Source: JAVVUJ01 sp964582545
GTDB lineage: Bacteria; Bacillota; Clostridia; Peptostreptococcales; Anaerovoracaceae
Direction of reading: 5' to 3'
Length of the DNA stretch: 64,000 nucleotides
Assembly (NCBI GenBank): GCA_964582545.1
Contig: CAZOSB010000003.1
Location: forward strand, 1 to 64,000
Position numbers and translations under genes: made by a program. The notes beneath the pieces were generated by a model. It made no database searches. It saw only the letters and a program-made list of their open reading frames with translations, and was not told where the DNA came from. This document shows, in pieces, positions 34,454 to 44,529 of this stretch. How positions within the stretch are numbered: the stretch's first letter is position 1; the number at the start of each line of letters is the position of its first letter.

Positions 34454-35665
34454 TTAAAATGCATCGGAAAGCAAAAAATCCGCTACATGCATGGTTTTGA
34501 TTCCTTTGTAATTTCCGTCTGCAAAAGCATCGGTTCGTAGCACATACTTGGGATAGTTATCTCGAATATCAAGAAGCCGTCCATATTCTCTTTTTTCAGT
34601 TTCAGGAGATTGTATTTCCTGTGCAACTTGAATGTACAACTTGTTCTCCTGCCGAGACGCAATAAAGTCAATTTCTGAGTTATCCAGTTTTCCAACATAT
34701 ACCTCATAACCTCGGCGAATTAACTCTAAGTAAATAACATTTTCCAACATTGCCGCCACACTGTCCGTTGAATATCCCAAAACGCTGTACCGTAAAGCAG
34801 AATCGGCAAGATAAAATTTTTCTTGGGTTTTTAAGATCGCCTTACCTTGAACATCATAGCGGGAACATCTGTGCAGAATATATGCACTCTCCAGTTTGCT
34901 CAGATAGTTATACACTGTTTCATTATCAATAGAACGATTTTCACTTTTTAGATACTTTGAGATAGAAGATGCTGAGGAGGTTCTTCCAACATTATCAAAA
35001 GTAAACTTTACAATCCGTTCCAGTTGATCTATTTTGCGGATTTCATTGCGCCTTACAATGTCCGTAAAAATGGTAGAATTGTAAATATCTTTGACAATAG
35101 TATAGACCTCCTCTGGCTCATAGACATGCAAATGAACAGCAGGAAATCCCCCAAGCCGCAAATATCTGACAAACTCAGCATGTACATCCCTATTTGAGGT
35201 AAAGGTTTTCCGAAAGGTTAAATACTCCTCAAAGGACAGCGGCAAAATACGAAATGAAATATAACGTCCTGTCAAGTAGGTTGATATTTCTGATGACAAC
35301 ATGCGAGAGTTTGACCCTGTCACATAAATATCCACATCATACTCGGACAAAAAGGAATTTATAACCCTTTCCCAGGACTTTACTTCTTGTATCTCATCTA
35401 AAAAAAGATAGGTCTTTTCACCCTTGCAGAGCTGTCCCTTCAAATGAACAAATAGTTCTTTTGCAGTTTTGATGTCCTCATACTGTAAAGAATCAAAACT
35501 ATAATACAAAATCTGCTTTTCCGATATACCTTGATTTTTTAGTTCGTTCATTATCATTTTCATGATGGTTGACTTCCCGCAACGACGAATACCGGTTAAA
35601 ATTTTGGCAAATGGCGTATCCACATACGGCATAATTTTTTTTAAATAGCTAGGTCTGATGATCAT
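34454..35665 (-). CDS. AAA_14/DUF4143 family ATPase
   Basis: A 403-aa protein with an N-terminal AAA ATPase (Walker A GIRRCGKST, Walker B YLFLDEIQEVKSW, sensor VTGSNSRML) and a C-terminal DUF4143 nuclease-like domain containing EVYVGKLDNSEIDFIA, the Glu/Asp pattern of a PD-(D/E)XK fold. These proteins are widespread, often patchily inherited, with unknown role. GGAGGTG before ATG 35665 sets the start; an upstream frame extending to 35788 is AT-rich and lacks support. Neighbours are unrelated, so it may be a recent insertion. Confidence 0.88.
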   Translation of the reverse strand: MIIRPSYLKKIMPYVDTPFAKILTGIRRCGKSTIMKMIMNELKNQGISEKQILYYSFDSLQYEDIKTAKELFVHLKGQLCKGEKTYLFLDEIQEVKSWERVINSFLSEYDVDIYVTGSNSRMLSSEISTYLTGRYISFRILPLSFEEYLTFRKTFTSNRDVHAEFVRYLRLGGFPAVHLHVYEPEEVYTIVKDIYNSTIFTDIVRRNEIRKIDQLERIVKFTFDNVGRTSSASSISKYLKSENRSIDNETVYNYLSKLESAYILHRCSRYDVQGKAILKTQEKFYLADSALRYSVLGYSTDSVAAMLENVIYLELIRRGYEVYVGKLDNSEIDFIASRQENKLYIQVAQEIQSPETEKREYGRLLDIRDNYPKYVLRTDAFADGNYKGIKTMHVADFLLSDAF

Positions 35666-35848
35666 TTTCAACACCTCCACTACAATAGTATACCGCATAA
35701 CATAATTAAAACAAACAGTTTTTTGGCATATAACCGTAAAATTTTTAATATATTTGGCGGCATAGCTTTCTAGGTGTAAATGGAGCATGAAGATTTGTCA
35801 CTCTCACGCTATATCCTCTAAATATCAATTACAAACCAAAATATTTTT

Positions 35849-35883
35849 TTCAATATATACACCAACCGTGTTATACTATCCCC
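35849..35883 (+). promoter_or_regulatory. -10 element abutting the MFS start codon (possible leaderless mRNA)
   Basis: TATACT (35872-35877) ends six bases before the ATG at 35884, with a weak -35 TTCAAT (35849-35854) at 17 bp. The sequence between carries no ribosome-binding site (CTATCCCC). Transcription would begin at or near the A of the ATG. Confidence 0.45.
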
Positions 35884-37125
35884 ATGGACAATTTTGTAAA
35901 CTGGAAAAAACGAATCATTATATTTATTTTAGCGCAGACCATTACGCTTTTCGGTTCCTCTATCGTAAGCTTTGCCGTCATCTGGTACATTACGTTAGAG
36001 ACTTCATCTGGAAGCTTAATGACCATATTAATTTTGTGTACCTTTTTACCGCAAATCTTCGTTACTCTTTTTGCGGGGGTCTTCGCGGATAGATGTAACC
36101 GAAAATGGATGATTATTTTAGCGGATATTTTCATCGCTGCCGTGACCCTATGCTTGGCTCTGTTTATGGTTTTTGGCTATACCTCCTGGTGGCTTTTGTT
36201 TTTTATCTCTGCTTTAAGATCCATGGGCTCAGGGGTGCAAACTCCTTGTGTGAGTGCCATTCTCCCCCAGCTGGTTCCTGAAAGCCAACTTATGCGAATC
36301 ACAGGCATCAACACCACCATCAGTTCTATATCTATGTTGGCCTCTCCCGCCGTAGGAGGAGTTTTACTGGGCGTCTGGGGTCTACAAGGAGCTCTTTTCT
36401 TCGATGTTATTACGGCTTTCATAGGCACGTCTATCTTTATATTTTTAAAGGTGCCCGACTATGAGAGGATAACTCTACAAAAGGATTCTAATGGAGCTCA
36501 AAGCCTTTGGTTCTCAGTAATATACGACTTAAGAGAAGGTTTAACCTATGTAAAAAATCATGAACTTATCAGAAAATTATTGATGTTCTATGGGTTATTC
36601 TTCTTTTTGGTTACACCCGCTGCTTTTTTATCACCGCTTCTGGTGGAGCGTACCTTTGGCAATGAGGTATGGATGCTGACAGCCAACGAGATTGCATGGA
36701 GTATAGGAGGTGTTATCGGAGGTATCATCATCTCTGTGTGGTGCGGCTTTAAGAATAAAATCTTTTCTATGGCTATATCATGCTTAGGTTTTGGAATTTG
36801 TTTTGCACTATTGGGTTTGGCTTCAAATTTGTGGGTTTATTTGGGATTTATGTTGATTTCGGGATTATTTATGCCTCTTTACAGCACAGCAGAAACGGTA
36901 CTCATCCAAGAGAACGTAGAAGAAGGGATGTTGGGAAGAGTTTTTTCATTGATCAGTATTCTCATTACTTCCATCATGCCCATTGGAATGATTCTATTTG
37001 GTCCATTGTCCGACGCCTTTTCCATTCAGAGCTTAATGATTCTTACAGGTGTCATTACCATCGTATTAGGAATATACATGATTTCCAATAAAAAATTCCT
37101 TGATTTAGGTAAGCCAAAGATTTAA
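35884..37125 (+). CDS. MFS exporter, macrolide-efflux (Mef)-like
   Basis: A 413-aa major facilitator with 12 predicted helices. The start MDNFVNWKKRIIIFILAQ resembles the opening of Mef-type exporters, and motif A is present as GVFADRCNRKWMI between helices 2 and 3. These usually expel drugs or other small molecules, but many homologues are not resistance factors. No ribosome-binding site is visible before the start (see the abutting -10 element). It lies alone between the ATPase gene and the cNMP/DUF2225 gene. Confidence 0.85.
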   Translation: MDNFVNWKKRIIIFILAQTITLFGSSIVSFAVIWYITLETSSGSLMTILILCTFLPQIFVTLFAGVFADRCNRKWMIILADIFIAAVTLCLALFMVFGYTSWWLLFFISALRSMGSGVQTPCVSAILPQLVPESQLMRITGINTTISSISMLASPAVGGVLLGVWGLQGALFFDVITAFIGTSIFIFLKVPDYERITLQKDSNGAQSLWFSVIYDLREGLTYVKNHELIRKLLMFYGLFFFLVTPAAFLSPLLVERTFGNEVWMLTANEIAWSIGGVIGGIIISVWCGFKNKIFSMAISCLGFGICFALLGLASNLWVYLGFMLISGLFMPLYSTAETVLIQENVEEGMLGRVFSLISILITSIMPIGMILFGPLSDAFSIQSLMILTGVITIVLGIYMISNKKFLDLGKPKI

Positions 37126-37234
37126 GATATAGGATATATGGGTATAATCTTCATATCAGTTTTATAAATATTAAAGTGTATTTTTTTAAATTACAAAAAA
37201 TTTATTTCATAGAATAGATTATCGGGAGGCTAGT

Positions 37235-38425
37235 ATGATTAATGTTAAAGACCTTGGGCCAATATCAAATGTAAAGCTTTTTAAAGAGGGTTCCATAATC
37301 ATTAGAGAAAACCATATTAATACACAGATGATGTATATCATCATCAACGGATCTGTAAAATTGGTAAAGGGTTATGGTACAGAGAATCAAGAAATTGAAG
37401 ACACCTTAGGCTCCGGGCAATTATTTGGTGAACAATGCTTGTTTACAGATAAGAATCCTACGGCTTCTGTGGTGGCAGAAACACCCGTAAGCGCCATCTG
37501 CGTCACAAAGGAATACTTTATCGAGTTGACGAAAAATAATCCCAGAGCTATCTATATGATCATGGGAGAACTTTGTAATCTGCTCACACTTGCTAAGGAA
37601 AGTGGCCCAAAGAAAAAAGCATCTGTACAGGTGGTAAAGGTGGAGGACAGCAAGGTTTCCTTATTACCTGCAAAACACAAGGGTTATGGAATACCCATGC
37701 CTGAATCCTTTGAGGATTATATCTTGACCGCTCAAAAAAAATGTCCTTTCTGTAAGACGCAATTTAAAACACAAGTTCCTTATGTTTCAAAGCTGAAGTT
37801 AAAGCAACCTGCAGGATGCGATATGCGAAAACACTATACAGATTTTGAAATCACTTGGTTTGAAGTGATTACTTGTCCTAATTGTTATTTCAGTTGTTAT
37901 GAAGAATACTTTGACAATGAAAGCATTATTTACAAGTCTCCTGAAGTAGTAAAAACCTTGAAAGAAGTACATGAAATATATAAGCTTAACTTTGAAGAAG
38001 AGAGAAATTTGGAATTTGTATTCATCTGTCATTACTTATCCTTGCTTTCTGCCAAAGCTTTTGATAATGAAAAACAGATTACTGCGAGGTTGTGGTTGGA
38101 GCTAACCTATCTATATGCAGATGCAAAGGATATGGAAATGTACCAGTACTCCGTGGAGAAGGCAAAAGAGATGTTTGAGCTCTTTTATGGTTCTGTGAAT
38201 ATGAGACCTGAAATGGAACAGTATTGTTGTTTAGTATTAGCTCATTTATGCTTTGAATTAAAAGATGAAAAAAATGCAGTGATGTATATCAATAAAGTAA
38301 GAACTACCCGAGATGGAACAGCTGTTTATAAGAATATGGCTGAAAATAGATACTACGATTATAAAGAGGAAAAGGAAGCCCAAAAAGCGACAGAGCAAGC
38401 GGCATTAGAAAGTGAAGAATCATAA
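37235..38425 (+). CDS. Cyclic-nucleotide-binding-domain protein fused to DUF2225
   Basis: A 396-aa protein. Residues 10-120 form a CRP-like beta-barrel (INGSVKLVKG, GSGQLFGEQCLF), without a DNA-binding helix-turn-helix after it. From about 165 on it matches DUF2225, with two paired cysteine knuckles (CPFCKTQF and CPNCYFSCYE) that probably bind zinc, then a helical, TPR-like C-terminal half. GGGAGG precedes the start. The stop lies 14 bp inside the PAP2 gene. Function unknown; a cytoplasmic sensor or scaffold is possible. Confidence 0.85.
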   Translation: MINVKDLGPISNVKLFKEGSIIIRENHINTQMMYIIINGSVKLVKGYGTENQEIEDTLGSGQLFGEQCLFTDKNPTASVVAETPVSAICVTKEYFIELTKNNPRAIYMIMGELCNLLTLAKESGPKKKASVQVVKVEDSKVSLLPAKHKGYGIPMPESFEDYILTAQKKCPFCKTQFKTQVPYVSKLKLKQPAGCDMRKHYTDFEITWFEVITCPNCYFSCYEEYFDNESIIYKSPEVVKTLKEVHEIYKLNFEEERNLEFVFICHYLSLLSAKAFDNEKQITARLWLELTYLYADAKDMEMYQYSVEKAKEMFELFYGSVNMRPEMEQYCCLVLAHLCFELKDEKNAVMYINKVRTTRDGTAVYKNMAENRYYDYKEEKEAQKATEQAALESEES

Positions 38426-39051
38426 AGGTAGAAATAAATTAATTGCATTTATAATTGGGCTATCCATATTTTTATCGATAGCTTATTTGCTTTACTCCCA
38501 AGGTACTTTAGCCTTTGATGACCCAGTTCGTGAAATAATTTATAATAATAGAAATGACTTTTTTAATGTCGTATTCATTGGAATAACTTACATGGCAAAT
38601 TGGCAATTTATAATTGCTTTATGTGCTTTGGCTTGTCTTCCCAAGTTTTCTCGACGACACTTTGCCCTTCCCATGGTTCTTTCCGCGTCTTCTTCCACCG
38701 TGTTATACAGTATCACAAAATCATTTTTTGCCAGACCTAGACCCGATTCCACCCTCCACCTCATAGAGCAGGGAGGATACAGTTTCCCCAGCGGACACTC
38801 CATGACCGGACTGGTTTTTTATGGAATGATGCTGTGGCTTTTTTATCAGACCGCTTCAGGCAATCTATGCCATGAATCCCAGGTTCCACTACCTCTAAAG
38901 AAAAAATCTATCTTGACCTTATTATTTATTGGTCTTACTCTGTTGGTTTTGCTTATAGGCTTTAGCCGCATTTATCTGGGAGTTCATTATCCTTCTGACG
39001 TCCTAGGAGGCTGGTCCTTAGGGATTGCCTTTTTAATGATTCTGATTACCA

Positions 39052-39059
<8 letters not shown>
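38412..39059 (+). CDS. PAP2-superfamily membrane phosphatase
   Basis: A 215-aa protein with about six helices. The three PAP2 motifs are present: KSFFARPRPDS, FPSGHSMTG and SRIYLGVHYPSDVLGG with the catalytic histidines. Such enzymes dephosphorylate undecaprenyl diphosphate or phosphatidic-acid type lipids outside the membrane. It overlaps the DUF2225 gene by 14 bp and the 3' end of the opposing activator gene by 8 bp. Confidence 0.92.
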
Positions 39060-40374
<1,315 letters not shown>

Positions 40375-40474
40375 AGGACTTCTACACTTTCTAACATTAT
40401 TTGTTTTTATGGTTTTCCGCTATGGATTATCACCACCTGCTTCAATGCCTGCCTATTGCTTCTTTTGTTTTTAT

Positions 40475-40483
40475 ATTATACCA
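40475..40483 (-). promoter_or_regulatory. Extended -10 promoter candidate for the orphan activator gene
   Basis: Minus-strand TGG-TATAAT (40475-40483) provides a TGn extended -10 about 100 bp upstream of the activator's ATG. No good -35 accompanies it, which is normal for extended -10 promoters. Confidence 0.45.
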
Positions 40484-40629
40484 TATAATGGTTAAAAAGT
40501 ATAGGATTGAGACTGATTAAGAAATTTTTTTAAACAAAACATTTTACCGACAATCAAACAAATATCCTGTATAATAAATATAGTTATTTATGAATTTATA
40601 AGAATAATTTTAATTATTTAAAAATTTTC

Positions 40630-40660
40630 TTGACCCTCCTGTTACAGGAGGATTTACACT
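40630..40660 (+). promoter_or_regulatory. MerR-type promoter and operator
   Basis: TTGACC (40630-40635), a 19-bp spacer and TACACT (40655-40660). The spacer holds the palindrome CCTCCTGTTACAGGAGG (40635-40651). The over-long 19-bp spacer with a central dyad is the defining architecture of promoters activated by MerR-family DNA twisting. It reads into the MerR gene at 40690, so autoregulation is expected. Confidence 0.9.
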
Positions 40661-40689
40661 AACATCAGACGAGGAAAGGAGTGTTTTCT

Positions 40690-41499
40690 ATGTACCGTAT
40701 TGGACTATTTTCGCAGATGGCAAAGACCACAGTCAAAACTCTGCGCTATTACGATGAGATGGGTTTATTGTGCCCTGCCTTTGTGGATGAAGAAAATGGT
40801 TACCGTTACTATAACTCTGAACAATTGCTCAAACTTCATCAAATAATCGGGCTTCGGCAAATGGGATTTTCTATTGACGAAATTGTAGGGATACAAAGCG
40901 GCCGCAATATCGAGACAATTTTGGAGATGAGGAAAGCTGAGCTGACAGCACAACTTTACGATACTACAGAGCAACTTACCCGTCTTGATCATTATATAAA
41001 TGAAAGAAAAGAGGTAAAAAGCATGAATTATAACGCGATTTTGAAAGAGACCCCCGAGTGTATCGTTTATTACAAGCGCCTAACCGCCCCTGATTATAAC
41101 AGTTATTTCCAACTGATTCCGGCTATCGGGGAAGAAGTTGCAGCCGCCAACCCTAACCTAAAATGCCTTATACCAGAGTACTGCTACATTGAATATCTCG
41201 ACGGAGAATATCGGGAGAAAGACATCAATATCGAGTATTGTGAGGCCGTGGAAGCCATGGGAAACGAGACAGAAACTATTAAGTTCAAGAAAATTCCTAG
41301 CATTACAGTAGTATCCATCATGCATAAGGGTCCCTATTCCGGACTGAGGGAAGCGTATGCCTTCGCTCTACGGTTTGTGGAGCAGAACGGCTATACCATC
41401 AATGGGTTTTGCCGGGAAAGCTATATTGACGGCATCTGGAATAAGGAAGATGAAGCCGATTGGCTCACTGAGGTTCAAGTACCTGTTTTAAAAAAATAG
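40690..41499 (+). CDS. MerR-family regulator with GyrI-like effector domain
   Basis: A 269-aa regulator of the BmrR/TipA type. The N-terminal MerR winged helix (MYRIGLFSQMAKTTVKTLRYYDEMGLL) is followed by a coiled-coil dimer helix and, after about residue 110, a GyrI-like ligand-binding domain with SIMHKGPYSGL. It responds to bulky hydrophobic or cationic compounds in known members. I place the start at ATG 40690, with AGGAG nine bases upstream; a GTG at 40681 abuts that site. No obvious target gene lies downstream, so autoregulation may dominate. Confidence 0.9.
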   Translation: MYRIGLFSQMAKTTVKTLRYYDEMGLLCPAFVDEENGYRYYNSEQLLKLHQIIGLRQMGFSIDEIVGIQSGRNIETILEMRKAELTAQLYDTTEQLTRLDHYINERKEVKSMNYNAILKETPECIVYYKRLTAPDYNSYFQLIPAIGEEVAAANPNLKCLIPEYCYIEYLDGEYREKDINIEYCEAVEAMGNETETIKFKKIPSITVVSIMHKGPYSGLREAYAFALRFVEQNGYTINGFCRESYIDGIWNKEDEADWLTEVQVPVLKK

Positions 41500-41535
41500 A
41501 TTTACTGTAAAATGATGTAGGTAAAACGTATTTAA

Positions 41536-41555
41536 TGGGGTGTTTCCACACCCCA
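41536..41555. terminator. Bidirectional terminator between merR and ybaK-like genes
   Basis: TGGGGTGT-TTCC-ACACCCCA, a perfect 8-bp GC-rich stem with a 4-nt loop. T-rich sequence follows it rightward (CTTTATTTCTTT) and A-rich sequence precedes it, serving both converging genes. Confidence 0.75.
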
Positions 41556-41576
41556 CTTTATTTCTTTAAACAAGTC

Positions 41577-42044
41577 TTAAACTACTTTGCACACATCTAC
41601 CCACTCTGTAAAGTTGGAGTATTCCGCAAGATCAGGGATAGTCAATTCGATAGCACTATTGCCGCTTCCACAGGCCGGAAAGACCGTTTCATACTGCTTG
41701 AGTGATTTATCTAGATATACGGGTACACCCCAATTGATTCCAAAGGGGCAAACACCTCCTACGGCATGTCCAATAAACAATTCCACTTCATCAGGTGTTA
41801 ACATTTTCGCTTTTGTGCCAAAGCTCGCCTTAAACTTGGCATTGTCAATCTTGGCATCACCAGCCGTTACAACCAGTATCGCCTGATCCTTCACCATAAA
41901 GGACAGGGTTTTTGCGATTCGTCCCGGTGCACAGTTTAACGCTATTGCGGCAAGCTCCACCGTTGCGCTGGAAACATCAAATTCCAGTATCCTATCCTCC
42001 ATATTCCATTTTGCAAAGTGTTCCCTTACTTTTTCAATTGCCAT
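41577..42044 (-). CDS. YbaK/EbsC-family aminoacyl-tRNA deacylase
   Basis: A 155-aa editing-domain protein. The conserved lysine and pocket motifs appear as GRIAKTLSFMVKDQAILVVTAGD and the C-terminal VGGVCPFGINWGVPVYLDKSLKQYETVFPACGSGNSAIELT. Members hydrolyse mischarged Cys-tRNAPro or related aminoacyl-tRNAs. The gene stands alone, convergent with merR and divergent from the DUF378 gene. Confidence 0.9.
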   Translation of the reverse strand: MAIEKVREHFAKWNMEDRILEFDVSSATVELAAIALNCAPGRIAKTLSFMVKDQAILVVTAGDAKIDNAKFKASFGTKAKMLTPDEVELFIGHAVGGVCPFGINWGVPVYLDKSLKQYETVFPACGSGNSAIELTIPDLAEYSNFTEWVDVCKVV

Positions 42045-42301
42045 TTTGTAATTCTCCTTAAAAAATTTATCCTTTTATATTGTTAGTTAATTAACAAATA
42101 CTAATTAATAATTTTATTTTATAAGTATTAAATTCTTTAAATTTTAAATTTATTATAATCTTTTCTTTCTTAATTTTCAATGATATTTCAGTATCATGTA
42201 GTAATATCCATTTCCTTCCATAATAATTTTATATCTTGGTGAGATACTAATAATAACGTGTAAAAAACGTTAAGAAAACATTAGATAGGAGGTATATAAA
42301 A

Positions 42302-42520
42302 ATGAAAGCATTCAATATGATCGCTTTGACGTTAATTATTATAGGTGCTGTCAACTGGGGACTCATAGGATTTTTTCAATATGACTTAGTAGCATCCTTA
42401 TTTGGTGGAATGTCAAGTTGGATAAGTCGTGTAGTTTATGGTTTAGTTGGTATAGCTGGCATTTGCGCCTTAAGCCTTTATAAGCCTTTAAATCGTACTA
42501 GTAGCATGGTTAGAGAATAA
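42302..42520 (+). CDS. DUF378 small membrane protein
   Basis: A 72-aa protein with two hydrophobic helices. The sequence IIGAVNWGLIGFFQYDLVASLFG followed by VVYGLVGIAGI is the DUF378 signature. AGGAGG precedes the start at good distance. These proteins are often stress- or envelope-linked; the function is unknown. A strong terminator follows. The upstream spacer 42045-42301 is AT-rich with no confident promoter. Confidence 0.85.
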   Translation: MKAFNMIALTLIIIGAVNWGLIGFFQYDLVASLFGGMSSWISRVVYGLVGIAGICALSLYKPLNRTSSMVRE

Positions 42521-42577
42521 GCCAGATAGAAAATTTTAAGCTATTATTTATTTTATTTATATCATTTTTTAATTTAG

Positions 42578-42607
42578 TAAGTCGTTCAATATTTTTCGAA
42601 CGACTTA
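42578..42607 (+). terminator. Terminator after the DUF378 gene
   Basis: TAAGTCGTTC (42578-42587) pairs perfectly with GAACGACTTA (42598-42607), followed by TTATTTATTTTTTT. A canonical intrinsic terminator. Confidence 0.88.
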
Positions 42608-42938
42608 TTATTTATTTTTTTAAATTATACTTTTCACTAAAACTTAAATTTTTATTGAAAATTAATTTCTCTTATTCAGAAATTAATATAAATTGTTCAA
42701 GAATGATATAAAAATATTAAACTATTAAAAATGTTTACTTTACAAAATGATTGTATAGTGCTACTGTATTATCAAAGAAAAATATAATTTTCGACATTTG
42801 AATTTAATATACGAATTAATTATTAATGATTTAATTATTTTTAATATAAATATAATTATTAATAAAACTTTTATTGATATTATGAAATGCATATTTTTAC
42901 TTTTATCTTTTTATAAACATATTGAAGGGAACATAGCA
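42608..42938. other. AT-rich spacer before the amino-acid ABC genes
   Basis: This 331-bp stretch is very AT-rich, has no RNA-like stem beyond the preceding terminator and no convincing gene. An open frame extends the downstream lipoprotein upstream from 42939 to 42798, but it is AT-driven and lacks a ribosome-binding site. The importer promoter should lie here; I cannot pick it with confidence. Confidence 0.5.
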
Positions 42939-43754
42939 ATGCATAAAACAATATCTTTTATATTATCAGTAATTTTACTACTGGGACTTTTTTTAACAAC
43001 CGGATGTTCTAACAAACAGAGTACATCTGAAAAGATAATTGTGGCCATGGAATTGGCCTATCCACCCTTTGAAACAAAGGATAATGATGGTAACCCTAGC
43101 GGTATCAGTGTTGATTTTGCCAAATCCTTTGGGGAGTACATAGGCAAAGAGGTTATTATTGAAAATATTGCATGGGATGGTCTTACTCCATCCTTACAAA
43201 CCGGAAAAGCAGATCTTATCATATCTTCCATGACCATTACGGACATTCGAAAAGAAGAGGTTGATTTCTCAAATCCTTATGCCAATTCTTTACTTGCAAT
43301 TTTAGCAAATAAAAATTCTGATGTTACTACCATTGACCACTTAAATAAAGCTGGAAAAAAAGTGGTTGTTAAGACAGGCACTACAGGCTTTTTCTATGCA
43401 CAGGAAAACCTTAAAAACTGTGATATCATTTCATTAGCTGATGAAAGTGCATGTGTCATGGAGGTTGTACAGGGAAAAGCAGACGGATTTATTTACGACC
43501 AACTCACCGTATATCGCAATAATCAAAATAATTTGGAAACCACCACCGCAATTTTTATTCCTTTTCAAAATGTAGAGCATTGGGGTGTGGCTGTAAAGAA
43601 AGGGAATGCAAAACTGCTGAATCAAATGAATGATTTTATCATTAAATTTAAAAATGAAGGTGGTTTTGAGAACCTTACAGAAAAATATTTATCTGAGGAA
43701 AAAAAGGCATTTGATAGAATGGGCTTCATCTGGTTTTTTGATCTAAAGGAATAA
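42939..43754 (+). CDS. Amino-acid ABC transporter substrate-binding lipoprotein
   Basis: A 271-aa family 3 solute-binding lipoprotein for a polar amino acid or related compound. Signal peptide residues 1-23 end in the lipobox LTTGC. The domain begins with IVAMELAYPPFE, and DLIISSMTITDIRKEEVDFS includes the conserved Arg-Glu binding site. ATG 42939 with GAAGGGAAC upstream fits a normal lipoprotein; a start at 42798 would add 47 AT-coded residues before the signal. First gene of a four-gene operon; it ends two bases before the permease start. Confidence 0.9.
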   Translation: MHKTISFILSVILLLGLFLTTGCSNKQSTSEKIIVAMELAYPPFETKDNDGNPSGISVDFAKSFGEYIGKEVIIENIAWDGLTPSLQTGKADLIISSMTITDIRKEEVDFSNPYANSLLAILANKNSDVTTIDHLNKAGKKVVVKTGTTGFFYAQENLKNCDIISLADESACVMEVVQGKADGFIYDQLTVYRNNQNNLETTTAIFIPFQNVEHWGVAVKKGNAKLLNQMNDFIIKFKNEGGFENLTEKYLSEEKKAFDRMGFIWFFDLKE

Positions 43755-43755
43755 C

Positions 43756-44529
43756 ATGAACATATTTATTTCAACCGATAAAAAGACACCTTTTTTTAAG
43801 ATGATTTTTAATTCACTGCTTTTAACAACAGTTCTTCTATTCATTTTTTGGTTTTCTTTATCTAGAATTGGAGTAACCTTTGATTTTTTGTTTTTAAATA
43901 AATTAAAGGGTCGTCTTCTTCAAGGATTTTTAATGACGGTAAATATAAGCTTAGCCAGTCTTCTGGCCAGCCTCATACTAGGATTGATTACTGCGGTTTT
44001 GCATTTTTCAAGGATTTTATTTGTTCGTTATCTAGCAAAGCTCTACGTTTCCTTTATCCGCGGTACCCCGCTCATCATGCAAATCTACCTGTTTTTTTAT
44101 ATTGTGGGTACAGCATTTGGAATTGAAGGCCGCTTTATCTGCGGTGTATTGATACTGTCTATCTTTGAAGGGGCTTATATAGCAGAAATTATCAGGGGCA
44201 GCCTTTTATCCATCGAAGAATCTCAAATAGATGCCGCAAAGTCCGTAGGGTTTACAAAGAAACAAGTGATTATCTATGTTATATTACCACAACTTCTTGC
44301 TCGAACGTTACCCGCACTTACAGGGCAATTTGCATCAATCATTAAAGATTCCTCCTTGCTTTCCGTTATTGCAGTGATTGAGCTTACCCAAACAATGCGA
44401 GAAATCACCGCTACCAACTTTAAGCTATTTGAATGTTATTTATTCTTGGGATTTTTGTATCTTTGCTTGACACTTCCCGTATCCATCGGTAGCAAATATT
44501 TGGAAAGGCGGTTCATCTATGAAAATTGA
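43756..44529 (+). CDS. Amino-acid ABC transporter permease
   Basis: A 257-aa His/Glu/Gln/Arg-type permease with five to six helices. The family motif is FIRGTPLIMQIYLFFY, followed by the EAA loop FEGAYIAEIIRGSLLSIEESQIDAAKSVGFTK-type segment that docks onto the ATPase. It overlaps the ATPase gene by 11 bp, a sign of coupled translation. Confidence 0.93.
   Translation: MNIFISTDKKTPFFKMIFNSLLLTTVLLFIFWFSLSRIGVTFDFLFLNKLKGRLLQGFLMTVNISLASLLASLILGLITAVLHFSRILFVRYLAKLYVSFIRGTPLIMQIYLFFYIVGTAFGIEGRFICGVLILSIFEGAYIAEIIRGSLLSIEESQIDAAKSVGFTKKQVIIYVILPQLLARTLPALTGQFASIIKDSSLLSVIAVIELTQTMREITATNFKLFECYLFLGFLYLCLTLPVSIGSKYLERRFIYEN

Noticed and set aside
34454..35665. AAA_14/DUF4143 gene as part of a defence island
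   Set aside because: It is alone, with no restriction, toxin or other defence genes nearby; the family is common and uncharacterised.
35666..35788. N-terminal extension of the AAA_14 ATPase
   Set aside because: A good ribosome-binding site precedes the internal ATG at 35665 and the extension resembles nothing in the family.
40621..40680. Riboswitch or attenuator before merR
   Set aside because: The CCTCCTGTTACAGGAGG dyad lies between -35 and -10 and is upstream of the transcribed region, so it is an operator.
42798..42938. N-terminal extension of the amino-acid-binding lipoprotein
   Set aside because: It would place 47 AT-coded residues before a normal lipoprotein signal peptide and has no ribosome-binding site.
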